NCBI GenBank assembly: GCA_021205485.1
Contig: JAJPXK010000028.1
Coordinates: 1 to 6,388 of the forward strand
Source of the DNA: Clostridia bacterium
Lineage (GTDB): Bacteria > Bacillota > Clostridia > Christensenellales > Borkfalkiaceae
DNA length: 6,388 bases
Reading direction: 5' to 3'
Shown here: positions 1 through 6,216 of the stretch, piece after piece
How the letters are laid out: each line of letters starts with the position of its first letter
How positions within the stretch are numbered: position 1 is the stretch's first letter
Notes under the pieces: model-generated
The model's input: the letters and a program-made list of their open reading frames with translations, nothing else
Databases searched by the model: none
What the model was told of the DNA's origin: nothing
Made by a program: the position numbers and the translations under genes

Positions 1-57
1 TGCTGGTCGCCCGTTCGGGCGGGATTGCCACGCGGTAGAGTCCGCTCGCAATGACGC
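1..57. repeat. Intergenic palindromic repeat, truncated by window edge
   Basis: The reverse complement reads CGTCATTGCGAGCGGACTC followed by a GTGGCAATCC block, a pattern I know as a dispersed intergenic repeat in many bacterial genomes. Two hairpins are visible. One is CGCCCG (8-13) with CGGGCG (16-21), a very tight loop. The other is an imperfect one in which ATTGC (24-28) pairs with GCAAT (48-52) and GCGG (32-35) pairs with CCGC (42-45). No open reading frame covers it. It probably marks the space between the previous transcription unit and the gene at 104, and could form part of a terminator. Copy number cannot be seen from one window. Confidence 0.6.
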
Positions 58-92
58 AGAGTATGTCATCGCATTACTATGACTAATATTTA

Positions 93-98
93 AGGAGG
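93..98 (+). promoter_or_regulatory. Ribosome binding site fixing a GTG start
   Basis: A perfect AGGAGG lies 5 bases before the GTG at 104. An in-frame TGA at 80-82 closes the frame upstream, no ATG lies between, and the first internal methionine is residue 94, beyond the membrane segment. GTG at 104 is therefore the only sensible start. I found no convincing promoter between 58 and 92; TAATAT at 84-89 is too close to the ribosome binding site to be a normal -10. Confidence 0.85.
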
Positions 99-103
99 CA
101 AAG

Positions 104-748
104 GTGGAAGATCGCGAACTTGAAAATTTAATAAAGCAGTCGGCTGAAAATCTTGAAGTCAAAGATTTTTCCGCCAGGCTTCCCGATATTCAAAAAATAG
201 CCGATAATACTTCTGAAAGGGAAAGGGAGGCCATTTTTGCAAAGCAGCCCGTGTCTCAGGCCGTAGGCGGCAGAAGCGAGGCGAAACGCAACGCTCTGAT
301 TATTGTTGCTGCAGTTTTTGTGTTTGCCGTAGCCGTTCTGGCTGTAATTTTTGCCATATCATTTATACCTGCAAACAGCGTTATGGACGGCAATGATTAC
401 ACCGAGGCTCCGCAGCTTGAGGGTGTTACAAGCGATACTTCGGGAGCGGCCGCAGACGCCGCCGCAAGCGAGGTCACCGAAGAACGATTTTACGCTTATT
501 TTGAAAACGCCGCCGACTTTTCGGGGTATAACGCCGTCTACTACATCTGCGACGACGAGGAATACGCGGGAAAAGTGGAATTTGAGTATGGCTCGGATTG
601 CGTCACCGTATATATCTATTATACTGTGGACTATAACGGCGTCGACGGGTATGAGTACAACGGGCTTACGTACGTCTTTGAAGGCCTGTCTGACGCAGAT
701 TTGCTTGCCCTTACGGAAAGTTTATTCGGCGTAGCGGAGGAACAATGA
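104..748 (+). CDS. Single-pass membrane protein, unknown function
   Basis: A 214-residue protein that I do not recognise by name. Residues 1-62 are charged and presumably cytoplasmic (ENLEVKDFSARL is typical of the segment). Residues 64-88 form one strongly hydrophobic membrane helix (NALIIVAAVFVFAVAVLAV). Residues 90-125 are a low-complexity Ala/Ser/Thr/Glu linker. Residues 126-214 form an acidic, tyrosine-rich outer domain with two cysteines (C149, C166) that could pair. There is no cleavable signal peptide or lipobox, so an N-in, C-out topology is expected. A charged inner part, one helix and an outer sensor-like domain is the layout of membrane anti-sigma factors, but I see no zinc-binding HxxxCxxC motif or RsgI-type signature, so this stays speculative. 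The gene overlaps the following lipoprotein gene by 4 bases (ATGA), which suggests coupled translation and a shared role at the cell envelope. Confidence 0.85.
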   Translation: MEDRELENLIKQSAENLEVKDFSARLPDIQKIADNTSEREREAIFAKQPVSQAVGGRSEAKRNALIIVAAVFVFAVAVLAVIFAISFIPANSVMDGNDYTEAPQLEGVTSDTSGAAADAAASEVTEERFYAYFENAADFSGYNAVYYICDDEEYAGKVEFEYGSDCVTVYIYYTVDYNGVDGYEYNGLTYVFEGLSDADLLALTESLFGVAEEQ

Positions 749-1656
749 AAAAGTTTTTACCCCTTTTAATTGGCGTATGCGTGTTTCCGTTTGCCCTTTT
801 TTGCGGCTGTGACACAGCGAATGACAATTTAGGCGACAGCTTTACCAAAGTTTACGGCATAAAAATCGGCATAGAGTACGAAGAAACGACCGTAAACGCC
901 GCAGATAATATTTATTATTTAAATACGGGCAGCGCTTATACTCTGGAGATTTCTTTGATACAGGGCGGAGGAAGCTCCCCTGCGGCTTTGAACGGCATAG
1001 GGGTAACTTTTGACATCGAAGGACAGGAAGTCGCCTTAGATTACGCGGACGACAGCTACTATGGCGAAGAATGGCGGGATCCGACGTATTATATATATAG
1101 CGAAAGCGACGGAATTACGGTAATTAAGGCATATTCGGGGGCGTATTCCTGTTCGGCGACTATAATCTGGCAGACGGAAGACGGAAAAGCGGATGAAGGG
1201 GCGGCATATACCGCCGTGGATTTTACCGTCGGCCAATTAAATTTAAAGGCTGATTACAATTATACACACGGAATAATAACCGTGATAAATTCGGCTGACG
1301 AGCTTGCCTCGTTGCGTATTTCCGAGTATATAACCTGCGGTCAGCTCAGCGACGCCGCTTGCTACACCGATGAGTTTTTTGAGGAAAAGGCCTTGCTTCT
1401 GATAAGCGTAGACAGTTGCTCGAGCGACGAGGATATGTCGCTTTACGCCCTCGCCGAAATGGACGGGGTTATATATCCCGTAATCAAAGCGGCGACGCCA
1501 GAAGCGGTCAGCGACGATATATTCTGCATTCTTTTGTCTGCGGAAGTGGATAAAAATATTTCAGGCTGCACATTCGGGCAGATATATGCCGTAAATACTT
1601 TGGATTCATCCAGAGGTACGTCGCACTGCCCCGCCTTCGACGGAAATATAATATGA
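745..1656 (+). CDS. Two-domain surface lipoprotein, unknown function
   Basis: A 303-residue predicted lipoprotein. Residues 1-21 are a signal peptide (MKKFLPLLIG start, hydrophobic core) ending in FCGC, so C22 would be lipid-anchored; Phe at -3 is slightly unusual for a lipobox. Residues about 35-142 look like a beta-rich Ig-like domain and are related to the lipoprotein at 2047-2445. Residues about 177-285 form a second domain with INSADEL, then YTDEFFEEKALLLISVDS and later AEVDKNI. This pattern reminds me of a C-terminal domain common in clostridial hypothetical lipoproteins ('YDEEFF.E..L'), but I cannot name a family. Seven further cysteines (136, 198, 206, 225, 261, 275, 295) lie outside the membrane. 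The start is fixed by GGAGG at 736-740 and by the 4-base overlap with the preceding gene. It overlaps the next gene in the same way, so the three are almost certainly one operon. Confidence 0.9.
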   Translation: MKKFLPLLIGVCVFPFALFCGCDTANDNLGDSFTKVYGIKIGIEYEETTVNAADNIYYLNTGSAYTLEISLIQGGGSSPAALNGIGVTFDIEGQEVALDYADDSYYGEEWRDPTYYIYSESDGITVIKAYSGAYSCSATIIWQTEDGKADEGAAYTAVDFTVGQLNLKADYNYTHGIITVINSADELASLRISEYITCGQLSDAACYTDEFFEEKALLLISVDSCSSDEDMSLYALAEMDGVIYPVIKAATPEAVSDDIFCILLSAEVDKNISGCTFGQIYAVNTLDSSRGTSHCPAFDGNII

Positions 1657-1985
1657 AATTAAAAAGCGTTTCGGGCAGAGAGATGCTCAGAAAAAAAGGA
1701 ATAGTAAGGCGGCTTTACGACAGGGCGATGAGGTTTATCCAATGGATTTTTGACCAGCTTAAAGACAGGCTGAGCATTGCGATATTTATTTTTGTTCTTA
1801 TCGTTATGTACTCGCCCTGCTGGCTGTGCATGCTGCTGTATTCAATATTCGGGTTCCCTACGCTTCTCGCGGTATCCACGGCGTATATGGCTTTCTGGGC
1901 GGGCCCGTTTACCCCGTTTTTTCCTATGTGTTTTGCGATAACCTTTGCATTGAGAAAGCTTTTAGGCAAGCTTTTTAAGGTGTAA
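1653..1985 (+). CDS. Small multi-pass membrane protein, unknown function
   Basis: A 110-residue protein. Residues 1-40 are basic and amphipathic (many Arg/Lys), so probably cytoplasmic. Residues about 41-66 form one membrane helix (IAIFIFVLIVMYSPCWLCML). Residues about 70-101 form a second hydrophobic stretch broken by a striking Pro/Phe/Gly motif, FWAGPFTPFFP (81-91), which may split it into two half-helices or a re-entrant loop. The end is basic (RKLLGKLFKV), consistent with the positive-inside rule. The AYMAFWAGPFTPFFP region looks strongly conserved to me from other clostridial small membrane proteins of unknown role, but I cannot give a family name. The start overlaps the preceding stop (ATGA); only a weak GGAA lies upstream at 1642-1645, so translation probably depends on coupling. 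An internal ATG at 1683 (residue 11), preceded by GAGAG, is an alternative start that would keep all membrane parts. Confidence 0.85.
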   Translation: MKLKSVSGREMLRKKGIVRRLYDRAMRFIQWIFDQLKDRLSIAIFIFVLIVMYSPCWLCMLLYSIFGFPTLLAVSTAYMAFWAGPFTPFFPMCFAITFALRKLLGKLFKV

Positions 1986-2007
1986 GCTTTTTCGGGCGTC
2001 TCCGCGG

Positions 2008-2022
2008 CGATTTGGTAAATCG
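2008..2022. repeat. Short perfect inverted repeat in leader of second lipoprotein gene
   Basis: CGATTT, loop GGT, AAATCG: a perfect 6-base-pair hairpin or operator-like dyad in the 61-base gap between the small membrane protein and the second lipoprotein gene. It is not followed by a T run, so it is not an intrinsic terminator. It could be a protein site, an mRNA processing or stability hairpin, or chance. Confidence 0.35.
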
Positions 2023-2046
2023 GGATAAATTATAAAAGGTGGAATT

Positions 2047-2445
2047 ATGAAAAAAGTTTTGATTTTTACGGCTTTGCTTTTTACGGTAACGGCTTGCACG
2101 CTGTGTTCGTGCGGCATCGGTTACGCTAAAGTCAGCGGCATACAGATGTATGTCACAAAAGACGGCAGTTATCTGTGCGGAACAGGCTACACCGCCGAAA
2201 CCGCGCTTAACCTTGGCGAAGAATACATCCTTACGATAAGCTATTCGCAGTCGGGCGGCAGCAAAGCGACTGCGCTTACCGCCGAAAGCATTACTTTAGA
2301 GTATGACGGCGCCGCGTTGCGGCTTGTTGAAGGGGACAGGGATTACGACCCGCAGTATACGCTGTACGGTTTAAGTCCGGGCGATACCGAAATAACCGTA
2401 ACGGATGGAATTTACTCGGCTGCGCTTTGTTTATCGTTTGAATAA
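2047..2445 (+). CDS. Single-domain lipoprotein related to its upstream neighbour
   Basis: A 132-residue predicted lipoprotein. Residues 1-21 are a signal peptide (MKKVLIFTALLFTVTAC...) with lipobox LCSC, so C22 would be the lipidated cysteine. The mature part (about 29-132) is one beta-rich Ig-like domain. It aligns with residues 35-142 of the lipoprotein at 745-1656: VSGIQMYV with VYGIKIGI, YILTISYSQSGGSKATAL with YTLEISLIQGGGSSPAAL, SITLEYDGAAL with GVTFDIEGQEV, and the end DTEITVTDGIYSA with GITVIKAYSGAYS. The second domain of that neighbour is absent. Two cysteines (44, 128) could bridge the ends of the domain. AGGTGG (2037-2042) lies 4 bases before the ATG. It is probably in the same transcription unit as the three genes before it, although a separate promoter in the 61-base gap cannot be excluded. 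No partner or ligand can be deduced. Confidence 0.88.
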   Translation: MKKVLIFTALLFTVTACTLCSCGIGYAKVSGIQMYVTKDGSYLCGTGYTAETALNLGEEYILTISYSQSGGSKATALTAESITLEYDGAALRLVEGDRDYDPQYTLYGLSPGDTEITVTDGIYSAALCLSFE

Positions 2446-2512
2446 AAAACGGGTTAATTCGGCCATATGTCGGGGGCAATTTATAAATTTAATCACACGG
2501 CATTATAACTTA

Positions 2513-2553
2513 GTAAGGCGTCCGCAAGGTAATTGCGGGCGTTTTACTTTTAT
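2513..2553 (+). terminator. Probable intrinsic terminator of the lipoprotein cassette
   Basis: A hairpin with up to 15 base pairs (2513-2527 with 2533-2547, including three G-T pairs) and a 5-base loop GGTAA. The GC-rich core is GCGTCCGCAA (2518-2527) against TTGCGGGCGT (2533-2542). On the plus strand it runs into TTTTACTTTTAT, a fair but interrupted T tract. It lies 67 bases after the stop of the second lipoprotein gene and is the natural end of that operon. Because the gene on the other side is convergent, the stem may also help stop transcription from the minus strand. Confidence 0.6.
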
Positions 2554-2560
2554 AAAATAC

Positions 2561-2592
2561 TATGCGGGGCGTACATATGTACGCCCCACATA
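2561..2592. repeat. Long intergenic palindrome between convergent genes
   Basis: A perfect 22-base palindrome (2566-2587), GGGGCGTACAT joined to its reverse complement, extended by four more pairs on each side past one C-A mismatch (2561-2592). The GGGGCG...CGCCCC core resembles dispersed intergenic palindromes I associate with clostridial genomes. On the minus strand it lies 22 bases after the nifJ stop and is followed by GTATTTTAT, so it may serve as a weak terminator for nifJ. The T tract is poor, so a repeat identity is at least as likely. Confidence 0.6.
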
Positions 2593-2606
2593 AAACGGAA
2601 GTTTTA
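2591..2606. repeat. Short hairpin just after the nifJ stop
   Basis: TAAAAC, loop GGAA, GTTTTA: a perfect 6-base-pair inverted repeat, with a GNRA-type loop if read on the plus strand. It directly abuts the large palindrome. On the minus strand it comes 7 bases after the nifJ stop codon. It may be part of the nifJ transcript end; with a mostly A-T stem, chance remains possible. Confidence 0.35.
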
Positions 2607-2613
2607 AGTGTTA

Positions 2614-5600
2614 TTATTCTTTGCCTGCGAGCTTTTTGTAGCCTGCGAGTCTTGCCTTGGCGCTTTCTTCTGTCTTCTTGAACAGTTCGCCTGCAACTTC
2701 GGCGCCCTGAGTCTTTACAAGTGAAGCGTAACGCGTTTCGCCTGCAAGGAATGCCTGGTAGTCGCCAGTAGGATCTTTGCTGTCAAGCGTGAATACTTCG
2801 CCTTCGGGGTTGTACCTGTAAAGCTGCCAGTAACCGCAGTCAACAGCCGCCTTCTCTTCAAGCTGGCTCTTTGTCATGTTGATGCCATGGTTGATACAAG
2901 GAGCGTAGCAGATGATAAGCGAAGGTCCGTGGTAAGCTTCAGCCTCGGTAAGGGCTTTAAGGAGCTGCGCGGGGTTGGAGCCCATAGCGCACTGAGCTAC
3001 ATAGATGTAGCCGTAGCTCTTAGCTATCATGCCGAGATCCTTCTTCTTAACCCTCTTGCCGGCGGAAGCGAATTTAGCTACAGCGCCGATGTTGGTAGAC
3101 TTGGAAGCCTGGCCGCCTGTGTTGGAGTAAACTTCGGTATCGAGTACGAGTACGTTTACATCCTCGCCGCTCGCGAGTACGTGGTCAAGGCCGCCGTAAC
3201 CGATGTCGTATGCCCAGCCGTCGCCGCCGAAGATCCAGATGGACTTCTTGGAGAGGCAATCTTTATCTGCAAGGATTTCTTTTACTAAAGCGTCAGCTTC
3301 GCAGCCGCATTCGTGGCATCCTTCAAGCAGTTTCAAAAGTTCTGCGCTTGCAGCCTTGGAGGGCTCTCTGTCGTTAAATGTTTCTATCCACTTAGCGCAA
3401 GCGGCTTTGCCTTCTTCGCTCGTCCAAACCTGCGCAAGTTTTTCAACTTTTGTTTTAAGGGTGTTCCTTCTTGCAGAGTATGCGAGGTTCATGCCGTAGC
3501 CGAATTCTGCGTTGTCTTCAAACAGGGAGTTAGCCCAAGCGGGGCCCTTGCCTTCTTTATTGGTGGTGTAAGGGCATGTAGGCGAAGAACCGCCGTAGAT
3601 AGAGGAGCAGCCCGTAGCGTTAGCTATAACCATATCTTCGCCGAAGAGCTGTGTTACAACTTTAACGTAAGGGGTTTCGCCGCAGCCTGCGCACGCGCCT
3701 GAGAACTCAAACAGAGGTGTGCAGAACTGGCAGCCCTTAACGGTCTCTTTCTTGAATTTGGATGTATCAACCGCGGGAAGGTTAACTGCGTATTCCCAGT
3801 TTTCAGCTTCGCCGTTAGCGAGCGACTGAGCGAGAGGAATCATCTTGATGGCTCCGCCGTCCTTTACGGGGCAGACGGTAGCGCACACGCCGCAACCCAT
3901 ACAGTCGAGGGGAGATACCTGCATCTTGTATTCGTAGCCGGGGATGCCTGTAGCTTTCTTAAGCTGCATTGTAGCGGGCTTTTCGGCGCCTTCTGCGACG
4001 AGGGCGGGACGAAGGCATGCGTGAGGGCATACGAACGAGCAAGTGCCGCACTGTATACATTTTGTAAGGTCGATTTCGGGGACGGTAACAGCGACGCCCC
4101 TCTTTTCGTACTTGGTTGTACCTGTAGGAACGTGGCCGTCTGCGTTGAACTGAGAGGATTTAAGCTCATCGCCCTTCATATAGAGGATAGGCTTAATGAT
4201 TTCCTGATAGTATTCGTTGTCGGCGCCCTTTATCATTTCTGCGCCGGTTGTAGCGTTGGCCCAGGCTGCGGGTACGTCTATCTTTATAAGATTGTCGCCC
4301 GAAGCGCTGTCTATAGCGTCGTAGTTCATCTGAACGACTGCGTCGCCCTTTCTGCCGAAGGACTTCTTAGCCATATACTTCATATATTCTACGGCTTTGT
4401 CGTAAGGCATAATCTGAGGATTTACGCGGAAGAAAGCAGACTGTAAAATGGTGTTAGTCCTGCCCTTAAGGCCAAGGCTGCCTGCAATCTTTATTGCGTC
4501 TATAACGTAAAGGTTGATGTGCTTTTTAGCGATATCCTGTTTAACTTTCGCGGGAAGGAAATCTTCCAGAGCTTCAACCGTGGTTGCGTTGGTGTTGATG
4601 AGGAATGTGCCGCCTTCCTTTATGGCGCTTGTCATATCGTAACGGGTTACGTACGAAGGGTTGGAGCACTGTACAAAGTCAGCCGAGTCTATAAGGTATT
4701 CGGACTGTATAGGCGTATCGCCGAAACGAAGGTGAGATACGGTGATGCCGCCCGACTTCTTTGAATCGTAGAAGAAGTAAGCCTGAGCGTGCTTGTCCGT
4801 ATGGTCGCCTATGATCTTTATGGAGTTCTTGTTGGCGCCTACGGTACCGTCTGAACCTAAGCCATAGAACATACAGGAAGTTGAGCCTGCGGGAGCGGCG
4901 TCAAACTTTTCGCTGAAGTCAAGCGAGGTGTTGGTAACGTCTTCGTAGATACCGATTGTGAAGTGGTTCTTAGGGCTTGCCTGCTCTAAGTTCTTGTATA
5001 CCGCGAGAACCATAGAGGGGGTGAATTCCTTTGAGCCTAAGCCGTATCTGCCGCCTACAACCGTAGGGGTAAGGCCTTTTTCAAACAGGGCGGAGCATAC
5101 GTCGAGGTATAAAGGCTCGCCTAAGCTGCCGGGTTCCTTAGTCCTGTCGAGAACGGCGATTTTCTTGGCCGTCTTAGGAAGGGCTGCGACGAACGCGTCT
5201 GCCACGAAGGGCCTGTAGAGGCGTACTTTAACAAGGCCGTATTTGTGGCCCATTGTATTTAATTTGTTGATGCTCTCTTCTATAGTTTCGCAAGCCGAGC
5301 CCATGGCTACGATAACTTGTTCTGCGTCGGGAGCGCCTACATAGTCAAACAGGTGATATGATCTGCCGCATTTTGCAGATACAACGTCCATCATCTTCTG
5401 AACGATGGCGGGGGTAGCCTGGTAGTAGCTGTTCGCGGTTTCCCTGTTCTGGAAGTAAGTATCGCCGTTCTGAGCGGTACCTTTCTGTATAGGATGTTCG
5501 GGGTTTAACGCCCTTGACTTAAAGTCGGCTATGTCTTCGGCTGTGCCTACTTCGTCGCATATAGCGCGGATTTCTGCGTAGTTGTCAGCTTCGTCCCATA

Positions 5601-6147
5601 CGTCGATTTTTGCAACTTCGTGAGACGTTCTGAAACCATCGAAGAAGTTGATGAAGGGAACTTTAGCTTTCAATGTGGAAAGGTGAGCAACCAAAGCGAG
5701 GTCCATAACTTCCTGTACGGAACTGTCGCAAAGCATTGCGAAACCTGTCTGGCGGCAAGCCATAACGTCTGCGTGATCGCCGAATATGTTAAGAGAGTGA
5801 GCTGCGAGGGCGCGCGCCGAAACGTGCATAACCATAGGCATAAGTTCGCCCGATATCTTGTACATATTAGGAATCATCAAAAGAAGTCCCTGCGAAGCGG
5901 TATAGGTGGTAGTTAAAGCGCCTGCGCAAAGCGAGCCGTGTACCGCGCCTGCGGCGCCGCCTTCCGACTGCATTTCAGAAATTTTAACTTTCTGTCCCCA
6001 CATATTGGTTCTGCCTGCGGTTGCCCATTCATCGGCAACTTCTGCCATAGGCGAAGAAGGGGTGATAGGATATATCGGCGCTACTTCCGAAAAGGCATAC
6101 GCAACGTGGCTGGCGGCGGTATTACCGTCGATAGTCAACTTTTTCAT
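2614..6147 (-). CDS. nifJ: Pyruvate:ferredoxin (flavodoxin) oxidoreductase, single-chain
   Basis: A 1177-residue enzyme of the usual length for homodimeric cytoplasmic PFOR. It oxidises pyruvate with CoA to acetyl-CoA and CO2 and reduces ferredoxin or flavodoxin, the central step of clostridial fermentation. Visible from the N-terminus: the thiamine-binding pyrimidine domain with YPITPSS (26-32); domain II (about 260-415); the CoA-binding region with GLGSDGTVGANKNSIK (429-444); a two-cluster ferredoxin-like domain, CIQCGTCSFVC (C697, C700, C703, C707) and CMGCGVCATVC (C749, C752, C755, C759); then the thiamine diphosphate domain with GDGWAYDIGYGG (975-986) and YSNTGGQ (1007-1013). The proximal cluster ligands are C819, C822, C847 and C1084. 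No essential motif is missing and no frameshift is seen. A CHECGC motif at 944-949 is extra. A TTG lies one codon upstream, but ATG at 6147 gives better spacing (8 bases) to GGAGG. Two TAA codons end it in tandem (2614-2616, 2611-2613). It appears to be transcribed alone. Confidence 0.99.
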   Translation of the reverse strand: MKKLTIDGNTAASHVAYAFSEVAPIYPITPSSPMAEVADEWATAGRTNMWGQKVKISEMQSEGGAAGAVHGSLCAGALTTTYTASQGLLLMIPNMYKISGELMPMVMHVSARALAAHSLNIFGDHADVMACRQTGFAMLCDSSVQEVMDLALVAHLSTLKAKVPFINFFDGFRTSHEVAKIDVWDEADNYAEIRAICDEVGTAEDIADFKSRALNPEHPIQKGTAQNGDTYFQNRETANSYYQATPAIVQKMMDVVSAKCGRSYHLFDYVGAPDAEQVIVAMGSACETIEESINKLNTMGHKYGLVKVRLYRPFVADAFVAALPKTAKKIAVLDRTKEPGSLGEPLYLDVCSALFEKGLTPTVVGGRYGLGSKEFTPSMVLAVYKNLEQASPKNHFTIGIYEDVTNTSLDFSEKFDAAPAGSTSCMFYGLGSDGTVGANKNSIKIIGDHTDKHAQAYFFYDSKKSGGITVSHLRFGDTPIQSEYLIDSADFVQCSNPSYVTRYDMTSAIKEGGTFLINTNATTVEALEDFLPAKVKQDIAKKHINLYVIDAIKIAGSLGLKGRTNTILQSAFFRVNPQIMPYDKAVEYMKYMAKKSFGRKGDAVVQMNYDAIDSASGDNLIKIDVPAAWANATTGAEMIKGADNEYYQEIIKPILYMKGDELKSSQFNADGHVPTGTTKYEKRGVAVTVPEIDLTKCIQCGTCSFVCPHACLRPALVAEGAEKPATMQLKKATGIPGYEYKMQVSPLDCMGCGVCATVCPVKDGGAIKMIPLAQSLANGEAENWEYAVNLPAVDTSKFKKETVKGCQFCTPLFEFSGACAGCGETPYVKVVTQLFGEDMVIANATGCSSIYGGSSPTCPYTTNKEGKGPAWANSLFEDNAEFGYGMNLAYSARRNTLKTKVEKLAQVWTSEEGKAACAKWIETFNDREPSKAASAELLKLLEGCHECGCEADALVKEILADKDCLSKKSIWIFGGDGWAYDIGYGGLDHVLASGEDVNVLVLDTEVYSNTGGQASKSTNIGAVAKFASAGKRVKKKDLGMIAKSYGYIYVAQCAMGSNPAQLLKALTEAEAYHGPSLIICYAPCINHGINMTKSQLEEKAAVDCGYWQLYRYNPEGEVFTLDSKDPTGDYQAFLAGETRYASLVKTQGAEVAGELFKKTEESAKARLAGYKKLAGKE

Positions 6148-6155
6148 CAAATAAA

Positions 6156-6160
6156 CCTCC
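6156..6160 (-). promoter_or_regulatory. Ribosome binding site of nifJ
   Basis: GGAGG on the minus strand, 8 bases before the ATG at 6147 and 5 bases before a TTG at 6150. Both codons are in frame. The spacing to ATG is normal and ATG is the stronger codon, so the protein is taken to start MKKLTIDG. Confidence 0.85.
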
Positions 6161-6171
6161 GTTTAATTAAA

Positions 6172-6188
6172 TAAATTGTTACAATTTA
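6172..6188. repeat. 17-base palindrome in the nifJ 5' leader
   Basis: TAAATTGT, central T, ACAATTTA: perfect 8-base arms. It sits about 25 bases upstream of the nifJ start and downstream of the predicted transcription start, so it would be in the mRNA leader. It could be a second operator (its TTGT...ACAA ends echo the dyad at 6194-6212), or a weak A-T-rich RNA hairpin. Confidence 0.5.
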
Positions 6189-6193
6189 AAAAG

Positions 6194-6212
6194 TTGTGTT
6201 ATTATCACACAA
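6194..6212. promoter_or_regulatory. Candidate operator overlapping the nifJ transcription start
   Basis: TTGTGTTATTATCACACAA is an inverted repeat with TTGTG and CACAA arms separated by 9 bases. It begins 4 bases downstream of the nifJ -10 box and covers the likely start of transcription, the classic place for a repressor. The arms match the Rex (NADH/NAD+ sensor) half sites, whose known consensus TTGTGA-N6-TCACAA has 8 bases between the same arms; here there is one extra base. CRP/FNR sites (TGTGA-N6-TCACA) are also similar, and here are one base short. The dyad is seen directly; the identity of the regulator is inference. Confidence 0.5.
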
Positions 6213-6216
6213 GGTT

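Noticed and set aside
51..80. ATGACG-18-TACTAT as a promoter for the cassette
   Set aside because: Only four of six bases match in each box, and the -35 lies within the palindromic repeat. Too weak to annotate; the true promoter may lie upstream of the window.
1036..1969. Minus-strand open frames of 66 and 84 codons opposite the lipoprotein and membrane protein genes
   Set aside because: They lie fully antisense to well-supported genes with good starts and operon overlaps, and show no start signals.
1956..1991. AAGCTTTT three times (1956-1963, 1968-1975, 1984-1991)
   Set aside because: Two copies are Lys-Leu-Leu/Phe codons in the membrane protein tail and the spacing is irregular. Probably chance.
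2405..2593. Plus-strand 62-codon frame over the end of the second lipoprotein gene and the terminator region
   Set aside because: It runs through the terminator hairpin and the long palindrome, has no ribosome binding site, and is out of frame with the lipoprotein.
6148..6150. TTG at 6150 as the nifJ start
   Set aside because: It lies only 5 bases from GGAGG and is directly followed by an in-frame ATG at the better spacing of 8; homologous proteins begin with a single methionine before a Lys-rich segment, as I recall.
2887..6174. Many open frames of 80-140 codons antisense to or overlapping nifJ
   Set aside because: They are a by-product of the biased codon use of a highly expressed gene. 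None has a convincing ribosome binding site or protein-like composition, while the nifJ frame is complete.
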